DNA from: JAKAAZ01 sp963817855
GTDB lineage: Bacteria > Acidobacteriota > Terriglobia > Terriglobales > Acidobacteriaceae
Reading direction: 5' to 3'
Assembly: GCA_963817855.1 (NCBI GenBank)
Contig: CAWFQA010000002.1
Coordinates: 124,001-188,000, forward strand
Length of the DNA stretch: 64,000 nucleotides
Positions 27,073 through 35,404 of the stretch are shown here, piece after piece. Both the position numbers and the translations under genes were made by a program. Below the pieces are notes generated by a model that saw only the letters and a list, made by a program, of their open reading frames with translations, was not told the origin of the DNA and ran no database searches. Positions within the stretch are counted from its first letter, which is position 1; each line of letters opens with the position of its first letter.

Positions 27073-28515
27073 TTACAGATCTGCGAGATGGCGCAGCGCG
27101 AGCTTGGCGGCGTTGTAGCCGCACATGCCATGCACTCCGCCCCCCGGCGGCGTCGAAGAAGAGCAAAGATAGATTCGACTGTCGGAGGTTGCATATTGCC
27201 GCCACGTGGGACGAAAAAGAAATTGCCGAATGTCGGATGCACCTCCGCTGATATCTCCGCCTACCAGGTTGGCATCCATCGACTGCAGGTCCGCAGGAGA
27301 TGAAGCGCGCCGTGCCAGAATGCACTCGCGAAAGCCGGGAGCGAAGCGCTCGATTTGCGCCTCGATGCGTGGAAGCATGTTGCAGGTTGAGCCATTTGGA
27401 ACATGACAATAGGCCCATACAATGTGATTGCCGGCGGGCGCCCGTAATGGATCGAATAACGTTGGCTGCGCCAACAAGACGAATGGCCGCTCCGCAATCG
27501 CATCGCGAGCCATTGCAGCTTCTGACGCGGCAATCTCGGCCATACTGCCGCCCAGATGCACGGTGGCGGCGCGCAAACAATCTGCCGACTTCCATGGAAT
27601 CGGCGACGAAAGCGCGTAATCCACTTTGAAAATTCCTGGGCCGTAGCGAAATTCTTCCATGCGCTTGCGATATGACGCCGTTAGCTTTCCCTGCGACAAA
27701 TGCAACAACTGCCGCGGCGTAATGTCACACAAGACAACATCGTATTTGCGAACTTCGTCGAGGTCATCCACGCGAGTGGAGGGGATGATTTTTCCTCCCA
27801 GGCGAACCAGATGCGCCGATAAAGCGTTGGTGATGGCCTGCGCGCCACCGCGAGGAACTGGCCAGCCAACCGCGTGCGCCGCAGCTCCGAGGACCATACC
27901 AAAAGATGCGCTGAGCGGTTCGTTTAGGCTCAGAAAGGAGTGCGCTGCAAGGCCGGCGAACAACGCGCGCGTTCGCTCATTACGAAATCTACGACGAGCA
28001 ACAAATGTTGCTGGAGCCAACGCATCCTGGGCAAATTTGGCCAAAAGAAACGGGTGCCTTGGAAATCGCAACAGCGGCTGAAGAACATCTTTCGCAAATG
28101 CAGACCAATTATTCACGAGTGGCGCCATCAGGTTGCGCCAGGCGCGGCCATCCTGTTGCAACACTTGTTCCGCATCGTGCAGATTTCGTTCCAGGGTGAT
28201 TGCGGAGCTATCGTCGAAAGGATGCGCCAGCGGAGCCGGAGAATCAATCCACTCCAGGCCGTAGTCCGCCAGCGGCAAAGAATTGAAGAACGGCGATCCG
28301 GCGGCCATGGGATGCACCGCGGAACCAAAGTCATGATGGAATCCCGGAAGCGTCAGCTCCATGGTACGTGCGCCGCCGCCCGGTTGTGCTTCCGCCTCGA
28401 AGACATCCACGCGCAGCCCTGCCTGCGCCAACGCAATTGCAGCCGACAACCCGTTGGGGCCGGCACCAATGACGCATGCTTTCTTATGCCGAGCGTCGCG
28501 ATCGTGCTTGCCCAT
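27073..28515 (-). CDS. FAD-dependent oxidoreductase (phytoene-desaturase-like)
   Basis: 480 residues. The dinucleotide-binding motif VIGAGPNGLSAAIALAQAG and the EAEAQPGGGARTMEL segment place it in the CrtI/amine-oxidase-like flavoprotein superfamily, in the branch usually annotated as phytoene desaturase family or NAD(P)/FAD-dependent oxidoreductase. The C-terminal CSSSTPPGGGVHGMCGYNAA is the second FAD contact and is typical of that branch. There are no other carotenoid genes nearby, so carotenoid synthesis is not supported. It begins 10 bases after the lipase-maturation-factor gene and is followed 68 bases later by the Gfo/Idh gene. Confidence 0.82.
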   Translation of the reverse strand: MGKHDRDARHKKACVIGAGPNGLSAAIALAQAGLRVDVFEAEAQPGGGARTMELTLPGFHHDFGSAVHPMAAGSPFFNSLPLADYGLEWIDSPAPLAHPFDDSSAITLERNLHDAEQVLQQDGRAWRNLMAPLVNNWSAFAKDVLQPLLRFPRHPFLLAKFAQDALAPATFVARRRFRNERTRALFAGLAAHSFLSLNEPLSASFGMVLGAAAHAVGWPVPRGGAQAITNALSAHLVRLGGKIIPSTRVDDLDEVRKYDVVLCDITPRQLLHLSQGKLTASYRKRMEEFRYGPGIFKVDYALSSPIPWKSADCLRAATVHLGGSMAEIAASEAAMARDAIAERPFVLLAQPTLFDPLRAPAGNHIVWAYCHVPNGSTCNMLPRIEAQIERFAPGFRECILARRASSPADLQSMDANLVGGDISGGASDIRQFLFRPTWRQYATSDSRIYLCSSSTPPGGGVHGMCGYNAAKLALRHLADL

Positions 28516-28525
28516 ACATTGAACT

Positions 28526-30169
28526 CTACTGCGGCGGAGCCATCATGTCTGGGCCATTTTCGCGCACCATGCCAATTTTTCCGTCCGGCCCGATCGTTAA
28601 TGTGGGAGCATAGGCGCCCAGCAGCAGCCGACGCCACCAGTTTCCAGTCGCACGTTTCTCGTCGATGGTCGTGAACCAGTATTGCCATAGCACGGCACGC
28701 ACCATGCGCGGCGGCTGATTCGGAAATGGATTGCCGGCGAACAATGACAGCACGGCCGGATCGTTGGTCAGCAGCAACTCTTCCGTTCGCGGCACAATGG
28801 GATATTGCGTCCACGATCCCAGCGATGCGAACCACAGATTCCAATCGAACCTGGGCTGATAGGGAGCATAAATGCCCGGCGCCTTGTTGAGCGCCTGCGG
28901 CTTGTAGCGAAATGGATAAGCGACCCAGGTCTTGCCATCATCGGAACCCTGAAATTCAATTTCATATCGGTTGGGCGTCATCACCGCGAACAGACCATAT
29001 TCATTGGCAATGCGAAACGGCTGCAAAGCTGTCAACGGCGCTGTTGGCAGTGGAATGCCGCGCCAGAACATCTGCAGCATCGGCACCATTGTGGCGTAAA
29101 AGATCCAGCTGAGCATGACTGCGGTGAATGCCAATCCTATGGGCCGAAGTTGCCGACGAAGTCCCGAAGGTTGCATAACGGCTGGCTCTTCTCGCAACAC
29201 GCTGATGGGTCTGTCCTCGTTATCTATCGCGATCTCGCTGTCGTTTTCAGGGATGGTGAATCGCCAGCGGGCAGGCACGAAGCGCATCACGGAACGGTCA
29301 TCCAGCAACAGGAAGCCGAGAGCCAGCACAATGTAATTCAAAAACGCGTAATTGGCCGTCAGAATTACGCCGATCTGCCACGGAGTCACGATCCAGAAAC
29401 ATACAATGCGCCATTTGCGCGGCAGAAACAGCATCCACACCAGCACCAGTTCCATCAGAAGTGTCGCCACCACGGTCGATGCCTGGAACCAATGCGGGAG
29501 TTGCTGGACATAATAGCCGATCCACGTTGGCAGCGGACCATTCTGGTAGTACTGATCCATCGCCGTCAGGTGGTGCCACTGCGGATCGCCGCTCGCCAGC
29601 TTCACCACCCCGGACTCGAAGTAAATTCGGAACCATTCCCACAGCAAGAGAAACTGGCTGGCGCGCACCGGTGGGCTGCTTCTTCCCCAGCCGGGAAAAA
29701 ATCCAGCCGGCGCAAAGAAGAGGCAGATGAACCCCGCCTCCAGCAGCATGCCATCGGACTGATAGCCGGAAAAATCCCCTGCGGCGCTGACGAAGGAAAG
29801 GAAACATATGAAACAAATGATCAGATTCGCTCGCGGCCACACGTTCACCGTCACCAACAACGAGGCCACAATGCCGACCCAGCAGATCGCCATCAGCATG
29901 TGCGAACCGCTGGAGAACCATAACAACGTGGGCGCGTACCAGAAACGCAGCGAGCCTAATCCGCGCTCCACTGCGGATAGATACTGCACGGCCGGAAGAA
30001 CTCCGCGAGGCCCAATCAGCCCGCGAATCTGGAAAATCAGGGAAAAGAACGCGGAAAAATAAATGAGCCCCAGTGCGCGTAGAAAGATCCAGCGCGAAAT
30101 ATGATGGTCGGGCACACCCTGTTCGGAGTCAAACCAACCACGGATCGTTCGTACGGGGCCCCAGTTCAT
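28526..30169 (-). CDS. Lipase maturation factor family membrane protein
   Basis: 547 residues, with about eight transmembrane helices in the first 320 and a soluble C-terminal domain. WFRIYFESGVVKLASGDPQW and YYVQQLPHWF are strongly like the LMF1/LMF2 (PF06762) family. The C-terminal part contains NEYGLFAVMTPNRYEIEFQG and FRYKPQ, also conserved in it. The eukaryotic proteins help fold dimeric lipases in the ER; the bacterial role is not established. The ATG at 30169 lacks a clear Shine-Dalgarno, but the N-terminus looks complete (cytoplasmic, before helix one). Confidence 0.85.
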   Translation of the reverse strand: MNWGPVRTIRGWFDSEQGVPDHHISRWIFLRALGLIYFSAFFSLIFQIRGLIGPRGVLPAVQYLSAVERGLGSLRFWYAPTLLWFSSGSHMLMAICWVGIVASLLVTVNVWPRANLIICFICFLSFVSAAGDFSGYQSDGMLLEAGFICLFFAPAGFFPGWGRSSPPVRASQFLLLWEWFRIYFESGVVKLASGDPQWHHLTAMDQYYQNGPLPTWIGYYVQQLPHWFQASTVVATLLMELVLVWMLFLPRKWRIVCFWIVTPWQIGVILTANYAFLNYIVLALGFLLLDDRSVMRFVPARWRFTIPENDSEIAIDNEDRPISVLREEPAVMQPSGLRRQLRPIGLAFTAVMLSWIFYATMVPMLQMFWRGIPLPTAPLTALQPFRIANEYGLFAVMTPNRYEIEFQGSDDGKTWVAYPFRYKPQALNKAPGIYAPYQPRFDWNLWFASLGSWTQYPIVPRTEELLLTNDPAVLSLFAGNPFPNQPPRMVRAVLWQYWFTTIDEKRATGNWWRRLLLGAYAPTLTIGPDGKIGMVRENGPDMMAPPQ

Positions 30170-30254
30170 CGACTAGCGAATTATAGAGCGGATGCAGCGC
30201 CGCCGACTCGAAGGACGGGGACGAGGCAGACCTTCTCGCTTGAGGAAGATGATT

Positions 30255-30746
30255 TCAGGCTGGGCGTGGAGGCTCGGCGTCTCGTACGGTGCGCCCGAAA
30301 AATACCAACCCCGCGGTGGCCACTGCGGTTCCGATGCACCAGGAACAGAGTCGCTTATGTTCGGTCACCTGCTTGCGAACATTGCGAAGCGCCATGGTCG
30401 CATCCAACGCCAGCTTGCCACGCAACAGGCGTCGCACGAGCGGGCGCTCCGGAGTCGCTGCCAACAGCAGCGCCATAGTCACGCTATAACTCGCCAGGCC
30501 GAGCAGTCCGTCCGGCATGCCGAGACGATATGAGCTCTTCGAGGTGACCACGCGCTTGGAGTTGAACCAGCGACCAGGAGGATCCGGCAGATCTTTCATG
30601 ATGTGAAGCTGCACCAGCGCCACCGGAGCTAAAGTCGCCAACGCAGTACAGCAACACGCGACCGCCACGCCCTTGTGGAGCGAGCACACCTTCGCCAGGG
30701 CGGCCGAGTTTACACGTTGATTGTCGACTGCCAATTGGAGCGCCAT
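30255..30746 (-). CDS. Vitamin K epoxide reductase-like small membrane protein
   Basis: 163 residues with about four hydrophobic segments. SSYRLGMPDGLLGLASY resembles the conserved S/T-x-x-x-x-G-x-P-x-x-x-x-G segment of VKOR-type thiol oxidases. CSWC near residue 136, in the last helix, sits where the redox CxxC lies. The shuttle cysteine pair before the serine motif seems absent: the stretch reads FNSKRVVTS where a cysteine is expected. It may thus reduce or oxidise quinone with a different partner, or have lost the disulfide relay. AAGGGAGA precedes the start. It lies 20 bases downstream of the SDR gene in the same operon. Confidence 0.5.
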   Translation of the reverse strand: MALQLAVDNQRVNSAALAKVCSLHKGVAVACCCTALATLAPVALVQLHIMKDLPDPPGRWFNSKRVVTSKSSYRLGMPDGLLGLASYSVTMALLLAATPERPLVRRLLRGKLALDATMALRNVRKQVTEHKRLCSWCIGTAVATAGLVFFGRTVRDAEPPRPA

Positions 30747-30766
30747 ACGATTCTCCCTTGGATTCC

Positions 30767-31762
30767 TTATTTCTTTTTGTACGCAACTACAATGGCCGTC
30801 ACCAGCGCGGCGCTACCGGCCGCAAACCATTTATGATGCATATCCAGGAAAACCTGGGGGCTGAACGAACAGGATTTCTTGTCGAACGGACCATGCGTGC
30901 CATGCCGGCCCGGAACATAATCCCACAGATTGTTCGGTCGATTGGGATCTTCCGGAACATCCGTTTGCTGCGCTTTGTATCCCGTCTTTCCCAGGTCGCG
31001 ATCGAGCAGGCCGGGAACAAACATCTGACCGACGATGGCTTCCACAGTAGGCGAACCCACCCAGTACTCGCGCCGCGGCCGCTCCACTCCCGCCGCATGC
31101 ACCACCACTTTTGCGGCCACCTCAGGCTGAAAAATCGGCGGGACTGGTTGCGGCTTGTCCGGTAACCGGCTCTTGACCCATGTGAACTGGATGGTATTCA
31201 TGGCCGGCATCTGCACCACCGTCAGTTGAACATTGCTTTTGTCGTGGTAGAGTTCACACCGCAGCGAATCTGTAAATCCAATGATGGCGTGCTTGGCGGC
31301 GCAATACGCAGACTGCAGAGGAATGCTGCGCACCGCCAGCGCCGAACCCACCTGAATGATGGTGCCGCGATCGCGAGGCAGCATGCGGCGCAAAGCAGAC
31401 TGAGTTCCGTACACATATCCCAGATAACTTACCTCGGTCACCCGCTTGTATTCTTCCGCCGTCATTTTTTTAACCGGCGAGAATACAGACGCCATCGCGT
31501 TGTTCACCCACACATCAATCGGCCCAAAGGCCTCCTCCAGCCGATTTGCAGCGTGCTCAATCGACGGAGCATCACTCACATCCAACGGCAGCACCAGCCC
31601 TTCGCCGCCCATTTCCTCGACTTCTTCTCTGCAAGCTTCCAGTGCTTCTCGATTGCGCGCGATCAGTCCAATCTTTGCACCTTGTTTTGCAAATCCATGT
31701 GCGATGGCACGGCCCAGGCCAGCAGAAGCCCCGGTAACCATCACAACTTGGTTCCTCTTCAT
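30767..31762 (-). CDS. Short-chain dehydrogenase/reductase with C-terminal membrane anchor
   Basis: 331 residues. Classical SDR motifs: TGASAGLGRAIA (cofactor), a variant NNAMA, the catalytic serine in QVGSALAVRS, and Y-x-x-x-K as YCAAKH. The C-terminal 85 residues extend the usual 250-residue core; the last 20 form a hydrophobic helix ending in KKK, so the enzyme is probably tethered to the membrane. AAGGGAA lies upstream of the ATG. Substrate unknown. It is in the middle of the oxidoreductase operon. Confidence 0.87.
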   Translation of the reverse strand: MKRNQVVMVTGASAGLGRAIAHGFAKQGAKIGLIARNREALEACREEVEEMGGEGLVLPLDVSDAPSIEHAANRLEEAFGPIDVWVNNAMASVFSPVKKMTAEEYKRVTEVSYLGYVYGTQSALRRMLPRDRGTIIQVGSALAVRSIPLQSAYCAAKHAIIGFTDSLRCELYHDKSNVQLTVVQMPAMNTIQFTWVKSRLPDKPQPVPPIFQPEVAAKVVVHAAGVERPRREYWVGSPTVEAIVGQMFVPGLLDRDLGKTGYKAQQTDVPEDPNRPNNLWDYVPGRHGTHGPFDKKSCSFSPQVFLDMHHKWFAAGSAALVTAIVVAYKKK

Positions 31763-31826
31763 CGTGTATTCCCTTCTATAACTTCCCGCGCATAGGTTCG
31801 CGGGCCCGTCTTAAACATTGTAATTT

Positions 31827-33596
31827 CTATTGTTTTGCGAGACCTGAATTGGCGAACCGTGGAACTCCTCGACCGTAAGTCCCTGGCGGAGCTAAATCTC
31901 TTCGAATGGCTGGCTGCATCATATCCCGATCCTTGCGGGTAAAAATAGATTCCCCTTGAGCAATTAAGTAATCAGCTGTTCGCGCCGCTAATGCCTGAAT
32001 CGTTAACCCTGGATTGGCGCTGCCCTGGGTGGGCAAAACGCTCCCATCGCACACGAACAGGTTACTTAAGTCATGGCTTCGTCCAAATTTGTCGACCACG
32101 GAACTGCGCGGATCTGAGCCCATGCGTGCCGCGCCAACTAAATGCGCGTAGCGCGATTCCTGCACCACTTCCTGTGCGCCCGCTGCATTCATCACCTCCA
32201 TCACTTTCTTTTTTCCAAACTCGATCAGCTTCTTGTCGTTGTCATGCAGATTGAACGTCACCTTCGCGACCGGCAGACCGAATCGGTCTTTTTCCTCTGC
32301 TAACTGCACCCGATTCTCCGGCCACGGCAGGATTTCTCCCAACAACGCGATCGATGCCCAATGGTTATAATCCATCATCACGCGCCGCAATCCCCATCCC
32401 CATGCGCCTTTCGCCGTCATCATCTGCGTGGCGAACGCGATCGGCAGCGGACCTACGGTTTGAATCGCAAATCCGCGAGCAAAATCTCTCTTCGGGTCGG
32501 TCTCGTAAAACTCCTCCGTCAACGCATGTGCCGGCGGAGCTTTGTACATGCGCACCAGTTCTTCGAATCGCCCCAGCACTACGTTGCCGGCCTGCGCCAT
32601 CAAGTAGCGCCCAACCGTGTCGCTCGAATTCGCCAATCCATTCTCGTAGCCGGGACAGGCGGAGTTCAGCAGCAGGCGCGGCGTCTCGATGGCGTAACCG
32701 GAAACAATGACGGCCCTCGCTTTTTGAAAATGCTCCTTGCGTTTCGCATCGAAATAGCTCACGCCGGTGACGCGATTTTCCTTGTTCACGTGAATGCGGC
32801 TGACCATGCAGTTGTCGCGAATTTCGGCGCCGTTTTTCAATGCATCCGGCACATGCGTGATCAACGTGCTGGCCTTCGCGCCCACCTTACAGGCCTGAAT
32901 GCAGAATCCGCGATAGATGCAGTGCGGGCGATCACCATGCGAACCCGAAAGAATCGCCACCGGTCCTCCGATGCTGACTCCAATACCGAGGCGTGTGCAT
33001 CCCTTGATAAGGATATCTCCGACGCCGCCCATGGGGTGAGGCCCGTAGGCGTAACCGTGCGGATCGCCCCATGGATAATAGGCCGGACCCGCGACGGGCA
33101 TTTCAAGCTCCAACTGCTCGTAGTAGGGCTTCAACTCCTCGTAGGTCATCGGCCAGTCAACGCCGACTCCATCTTCAGAGTGAATGCGGAAATCCGAGGG
33201 ATGCAGGCGAGGCGTGAACGCTGCCCAATGTACCGAACCTCCGCCTACGCCGCGACCGCTGTTGTTTGCGCCGAGCGCCAGCGGATGTTCTCCGCCGGTG
33301 ATCCGCAGGTCTTCCCAGTACAAATTATGCGAGCCTGCCTCGTCGCTGACCCAGTCGCGCTCCGTGTTCCAGAACGGCCCGGCTTCCAGGCCAAGCACTC
33401 GGAAGCCCGCACGCGACAAGCGCTGAAGAAGCACGCCACCGGCTGAGCCGACGCCGACAACGACGTAATCGACTTCCTCTTCGCCGAAGCGCCGCATGGG
33501 CACATCAATTTTCTGGATGGGACCCAGCGCGTGACCGTCGCCGTTGCGCTCGTTCAGCACATCTTTCTTCCACCAATCGCGAAGCAACGGCGTCAA
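31827..33596 (-). CDS. GMC family oxidoreductase (sugar/gluconate dehydrogenase flavoprotein subunit)
   Basis: 589 residues. The FAD-binding motif VVVGVGSAGGVLLQRLS and LGLEAGPFW start the flavin domain. HWAAFTPRLH and GFCIQACKVGAK occur in the middle. The C-terminal VCDGSVLPTQGSANPGLTIQALAARTADYL is the hallmark of the gluconate 2-dehydrogenase/glucoside 3-dehydrogenase branch of GMC enzymes. It starts at a TTG that overlaps the stop codon of the small-subunit gene. No signal peptide and no adjacent cytochrome c subunit are visible, so the electron acceptor is unclear. The context suggests oxidation of a sugar or glycoside. Confidence 0.88.
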   Translation of the reverse strand: MTPLLRDWWKKDVLNERNGDGHALGPIQKIDVPMRRFGEEEVDYVVVGVGSAGGVLLQRLSRAGFRVLGLEAGPFWNTERDWVSDEAGSHNLYWEDLRITGGEHPLALGANNSGRGVGGGSVHWAAFTPRLHPSDFRIHSEDGVGVDWPMTYEELKPYYEQLELEMPVAGPAYYPWGDPHGYAYGPHPMGGVGDILIKGCTRLGIGVSIGGPVAILSGSHGDRPHCIYRGFCIQACKVGAKASTLITHVPDALKNGAEIRDNCMVSRIHVNKENRVTGVSYFDAKRKEHFQKARAVIVSGYAIETPRLLLNSACPGYENGLANSSDTVGRYLMAQAGNVVLGRFEELVRMYKAPPAHALTEEFYETDPKRDFARGFAIQTVGPLPIAFATQMMTAKGAWGWGLRRVMMDYNHWASIALLGEILPWPENRVQLAEEKDRFGLPVAKVTFNLHDNDKKLIEFGKKKVMEVMNAAGAQEVVQESRYAHLVGAARMGSDPRSSVVDKFGRSHDLSNLFVCDGSVLPTQGSANPGLTIQALAARTADYLIAQGESIFTRKDRDMMQPAIRRDLAPPGTYGRGVPRFANSGLAKQ

Positions 33597-34312
33597 TGCG
33601 TGCCTCCCTGGCCAGGTGTCGCAAGATGCTGATCATGACCGCCGACCCACTCCGACGCATCCGAAACAGAATCCTCCGGCGCCAGCCACGCGTAGCGTTG
33701 CTCGTTCACCTCCCACGGCTCCGGTTCGCCATGCTCCAGGCGCATGTACGCGCGCGGATACGCGGGACCGCCAAAGCCGATCTCATCCCAAGCATACGGA
33801 TGCGAGTAATACGCCGCGGCCGCATCCTGTAACAGCAGCATCCAGAAACGATGCACCGGCATGCGCTTCCAGATATTATGTGCGCCCTCGGGCTTGGCGT
33901 CATGCAGCGTCTTCAGCAGCTTGTCCTGCTCGAGCGGCGTCAGATCGAGGAATCCTCGTCCGTCTTTCAGCTTTGCAATTTCATCGATGGCCTTCATCCC
34001 TAATCGATACGCTTCCTGATCGGGCGGCATGTTTTCATAGCGGTAGCCATCGATCCGATTGTTGTACAGACGATCATCCACCGCGGGCAGGATAGGAATT
34101 CTGTATTGCTCCGACCGATCGCTCTGCGGCAGAATGTGCTCGAAGATCGCTTCAATCAGCGGGGCTTCCTTCGCTGTGAAGAATCGCAGCTCTCGCGAGC
34201 GACTCACCCGTTCCAACACAGTCCTGCGCGTCGCCTCATCCCAGTGTGCCTGCTGCGCGAGTGTAGAGAACCCCGGATAATAACCCGGCTGACCAACGCG
34301 GTGCGGCTTCAT
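33593..34312 (-). CDS. Gluconate 2-dehydrogenase subunit 3 family protein
   Basis: 239 residues. ATG 34312 is chosen because it overlaps the upstream stop (ATGA) and the sequence before it is not protein-like. The chain contains FTAKEAPLIEAIFEHILPQ and WKRMPVHRFWMLLLQD, the helical signature of the small gluconate-dehydrogenase/glucoside-3-dehydrogenase subunit. This subunit normally pairs with the GMC flavoprotein and often carries a Tat leader that exports both. No such leader is seen here. It is directly coupled to the GMC gene. Confidence 0.82.
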   Translation of the reverse strand: MKPHRVGQPGYYPGFSTLAQQAHWDEATRRTVLERVSRSRELRFFTAKEAPLIEAIFEHILPQSDRSEQYRIPILPAVDDRLYNNRIDGYRYENMPPDQEAYRLGMKAIDEIAKLKDGRGFLDLTPLEQDKLLKTLHDAKPEGAHNIWKRMPVHRFWMLLLQDAAAAYYSHPYAWDEIGFGGPAYPRAYMRLEHGEPEPWEVNEQRYAWLAPEDSVSDASEWVGGHDQHLATPGQGGTH

Positions 34313-35352
34313 GGTTCTCTCCGGAACAGGCTGGCCAGCAGTCCCAACATGCCGCAGGCGCTGAACAACAGCGGCGCCAGAATTGGCGGACCGTACATGA
34401 TGTTGTAGAGCAGATGTTTTCTTCCGCCCGGACGCCGCAAGACGCCGCGCGCGTGATACAAAAAACCGACGCTCCCATCGACAACGGCAACCGCGGACAG
34501 CGCCGGCAGCCAGGTCTGCGCCGCTTTGCGACTTCGCAGCGACACGATTCCGGCGGTCATCACCATCGGCGCCAACAGCACTGGGGTCCACTGTGCCTTG
34601 TAACGGAAATTATTTTTGTAATGAGAATAGAAAGCTTCAAAGCCGCTGAAGAATGCCGCGAATACCGTTGCGGCGGCCATGTGCTTCTGAAAGCGTCCCT
34701 CGCGCAGGTCTTGAGAAAGACTGATCTTTTCCGCTTTGGAGACTTTTCCCGAGGGCAGCGCTGCCGCCCAATGCTTTCCATGTGCCGCACGCGGAAACCA
34801 GGCAACATCGTCGGTTCGACTGTCGAGCTCGTTTTCGCGGCGAAGATAGGAAGCAATCAATCCCAGGTACGCGCTGATGCCGAACAGCAATGGCGCAAAG
34901 ATCGGCGGTCCCATCACGATATTCGTCATGGGAAATCGCCAGCCGCCCGGCTTGCGAGCGATACCGCGAACGTGAAAATAAAATCCGAGCACACCATCCG
35001 CCAGCGTCAGCGCAGCGATGGGACGCAGTACGCGTCGTGCCGCGTGTCCGCTGAAAAATCCAGCAACGCCGCCGGCAAATAAAAGCATGCTGAGCGCAAC
35101 CGGGGTGTACATGACTCTGCGGCTGTAGCTGCCGCGATAATGCTCATAGCCGACTTCAAGTCCCGTCATCAGGCTGGAAGCTCCGGCCAGCAGCGACAGG
35201 CTCCGCTGAAATCGCCCCTCGCGAATGTGCTCATCCACTGCGATGGCGGCCTCTTCCATCGCTCGAACTGCATTGCCGGTGGAGGAATCCTCTTCTCTGT
35301 CGAACTCGACCGATCGCAGAAATTCCGAGCGTTTTGTTTTTGCCTTATCCAT
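34309..35352 (-). CDS. Internally duplicated membrane protein of unknown function
   Basis: 347 residues made of two homologous halves, about 44-173 and 217-346. Each begins REGRFQ, has a G-x-E-x-x-Y-x-H-Y motif, then a W/Y-T-P-V segment, a D-G-x-x-G-F-x-Y/F-H-x-R-G motif, a proline/glycine-glycine turn (KPGG or RPGG), and ends with GPPIxAPLLF and RRE. Each half has about four helices. The conserved Glu, His, Asp and Arg positions recur in both copies, as expected for a duplicated cofactor- or quinone-binding site. It precedes the gluconate-dehydrogenase-like small subunit with a 4-base overlap, so a role as membrane partner or electron acceptor of the GMC enzyme is a reasonable guess. Start 35352 is not certain. 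Confidence 0.6.
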   Translation of the reverse strand: MDKAKTKRSEFLRSVEFDREEDSSTGNAVRAMEEAAIAVDEHIREGRFQRSLSLLAGASSLMTGLEVGYEHYRGSYSRRVMYTPVALSMLLFAGGVAGFFSGHAARRVLRPIAALTLADGVLGFYFHVRGIARKPGGWRFPMTNIVMGPPIFAPLLFGISAYLGLIASYLRRENELDSRTDDVAWFPRAAHGKHWAAALPSGKVSKAEKISLSQDLREGRFQKHMAAATVFAAFFSGFEAFYSHYKNNFRYKAQWTPVLLAPMVMTAGIVSLRSRKAAQTWLPALSAVAVVDGSVGFLYHARGVLRRPGGRKHLLYNIMYGPPILAPLLFSACGMLGLLASLFRREP

Positions 35353-35404
35353 CCTCACCCATTTGATCTCTAGTTCTGCGCTGCACTCGAAAACGTCAAC
35401 CGCG

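Noticed and set aside
27073..28515. Carotenoid biosynthesis (true phytoene desaturase)
   Set aside because: The protein belongs to the broad CrtI-like superfamily, but no phytoene synthase, cyclase or other carotenoid gene lies nearby and the neighbours concern sugar oxidation.
28805..29923. 372-residue plus-strand open frame
   Set aside because: Shadow of the lipase-maturation-factor gene; very rich in Arg, His and Gln and without hydrophobic or domain-like structure.
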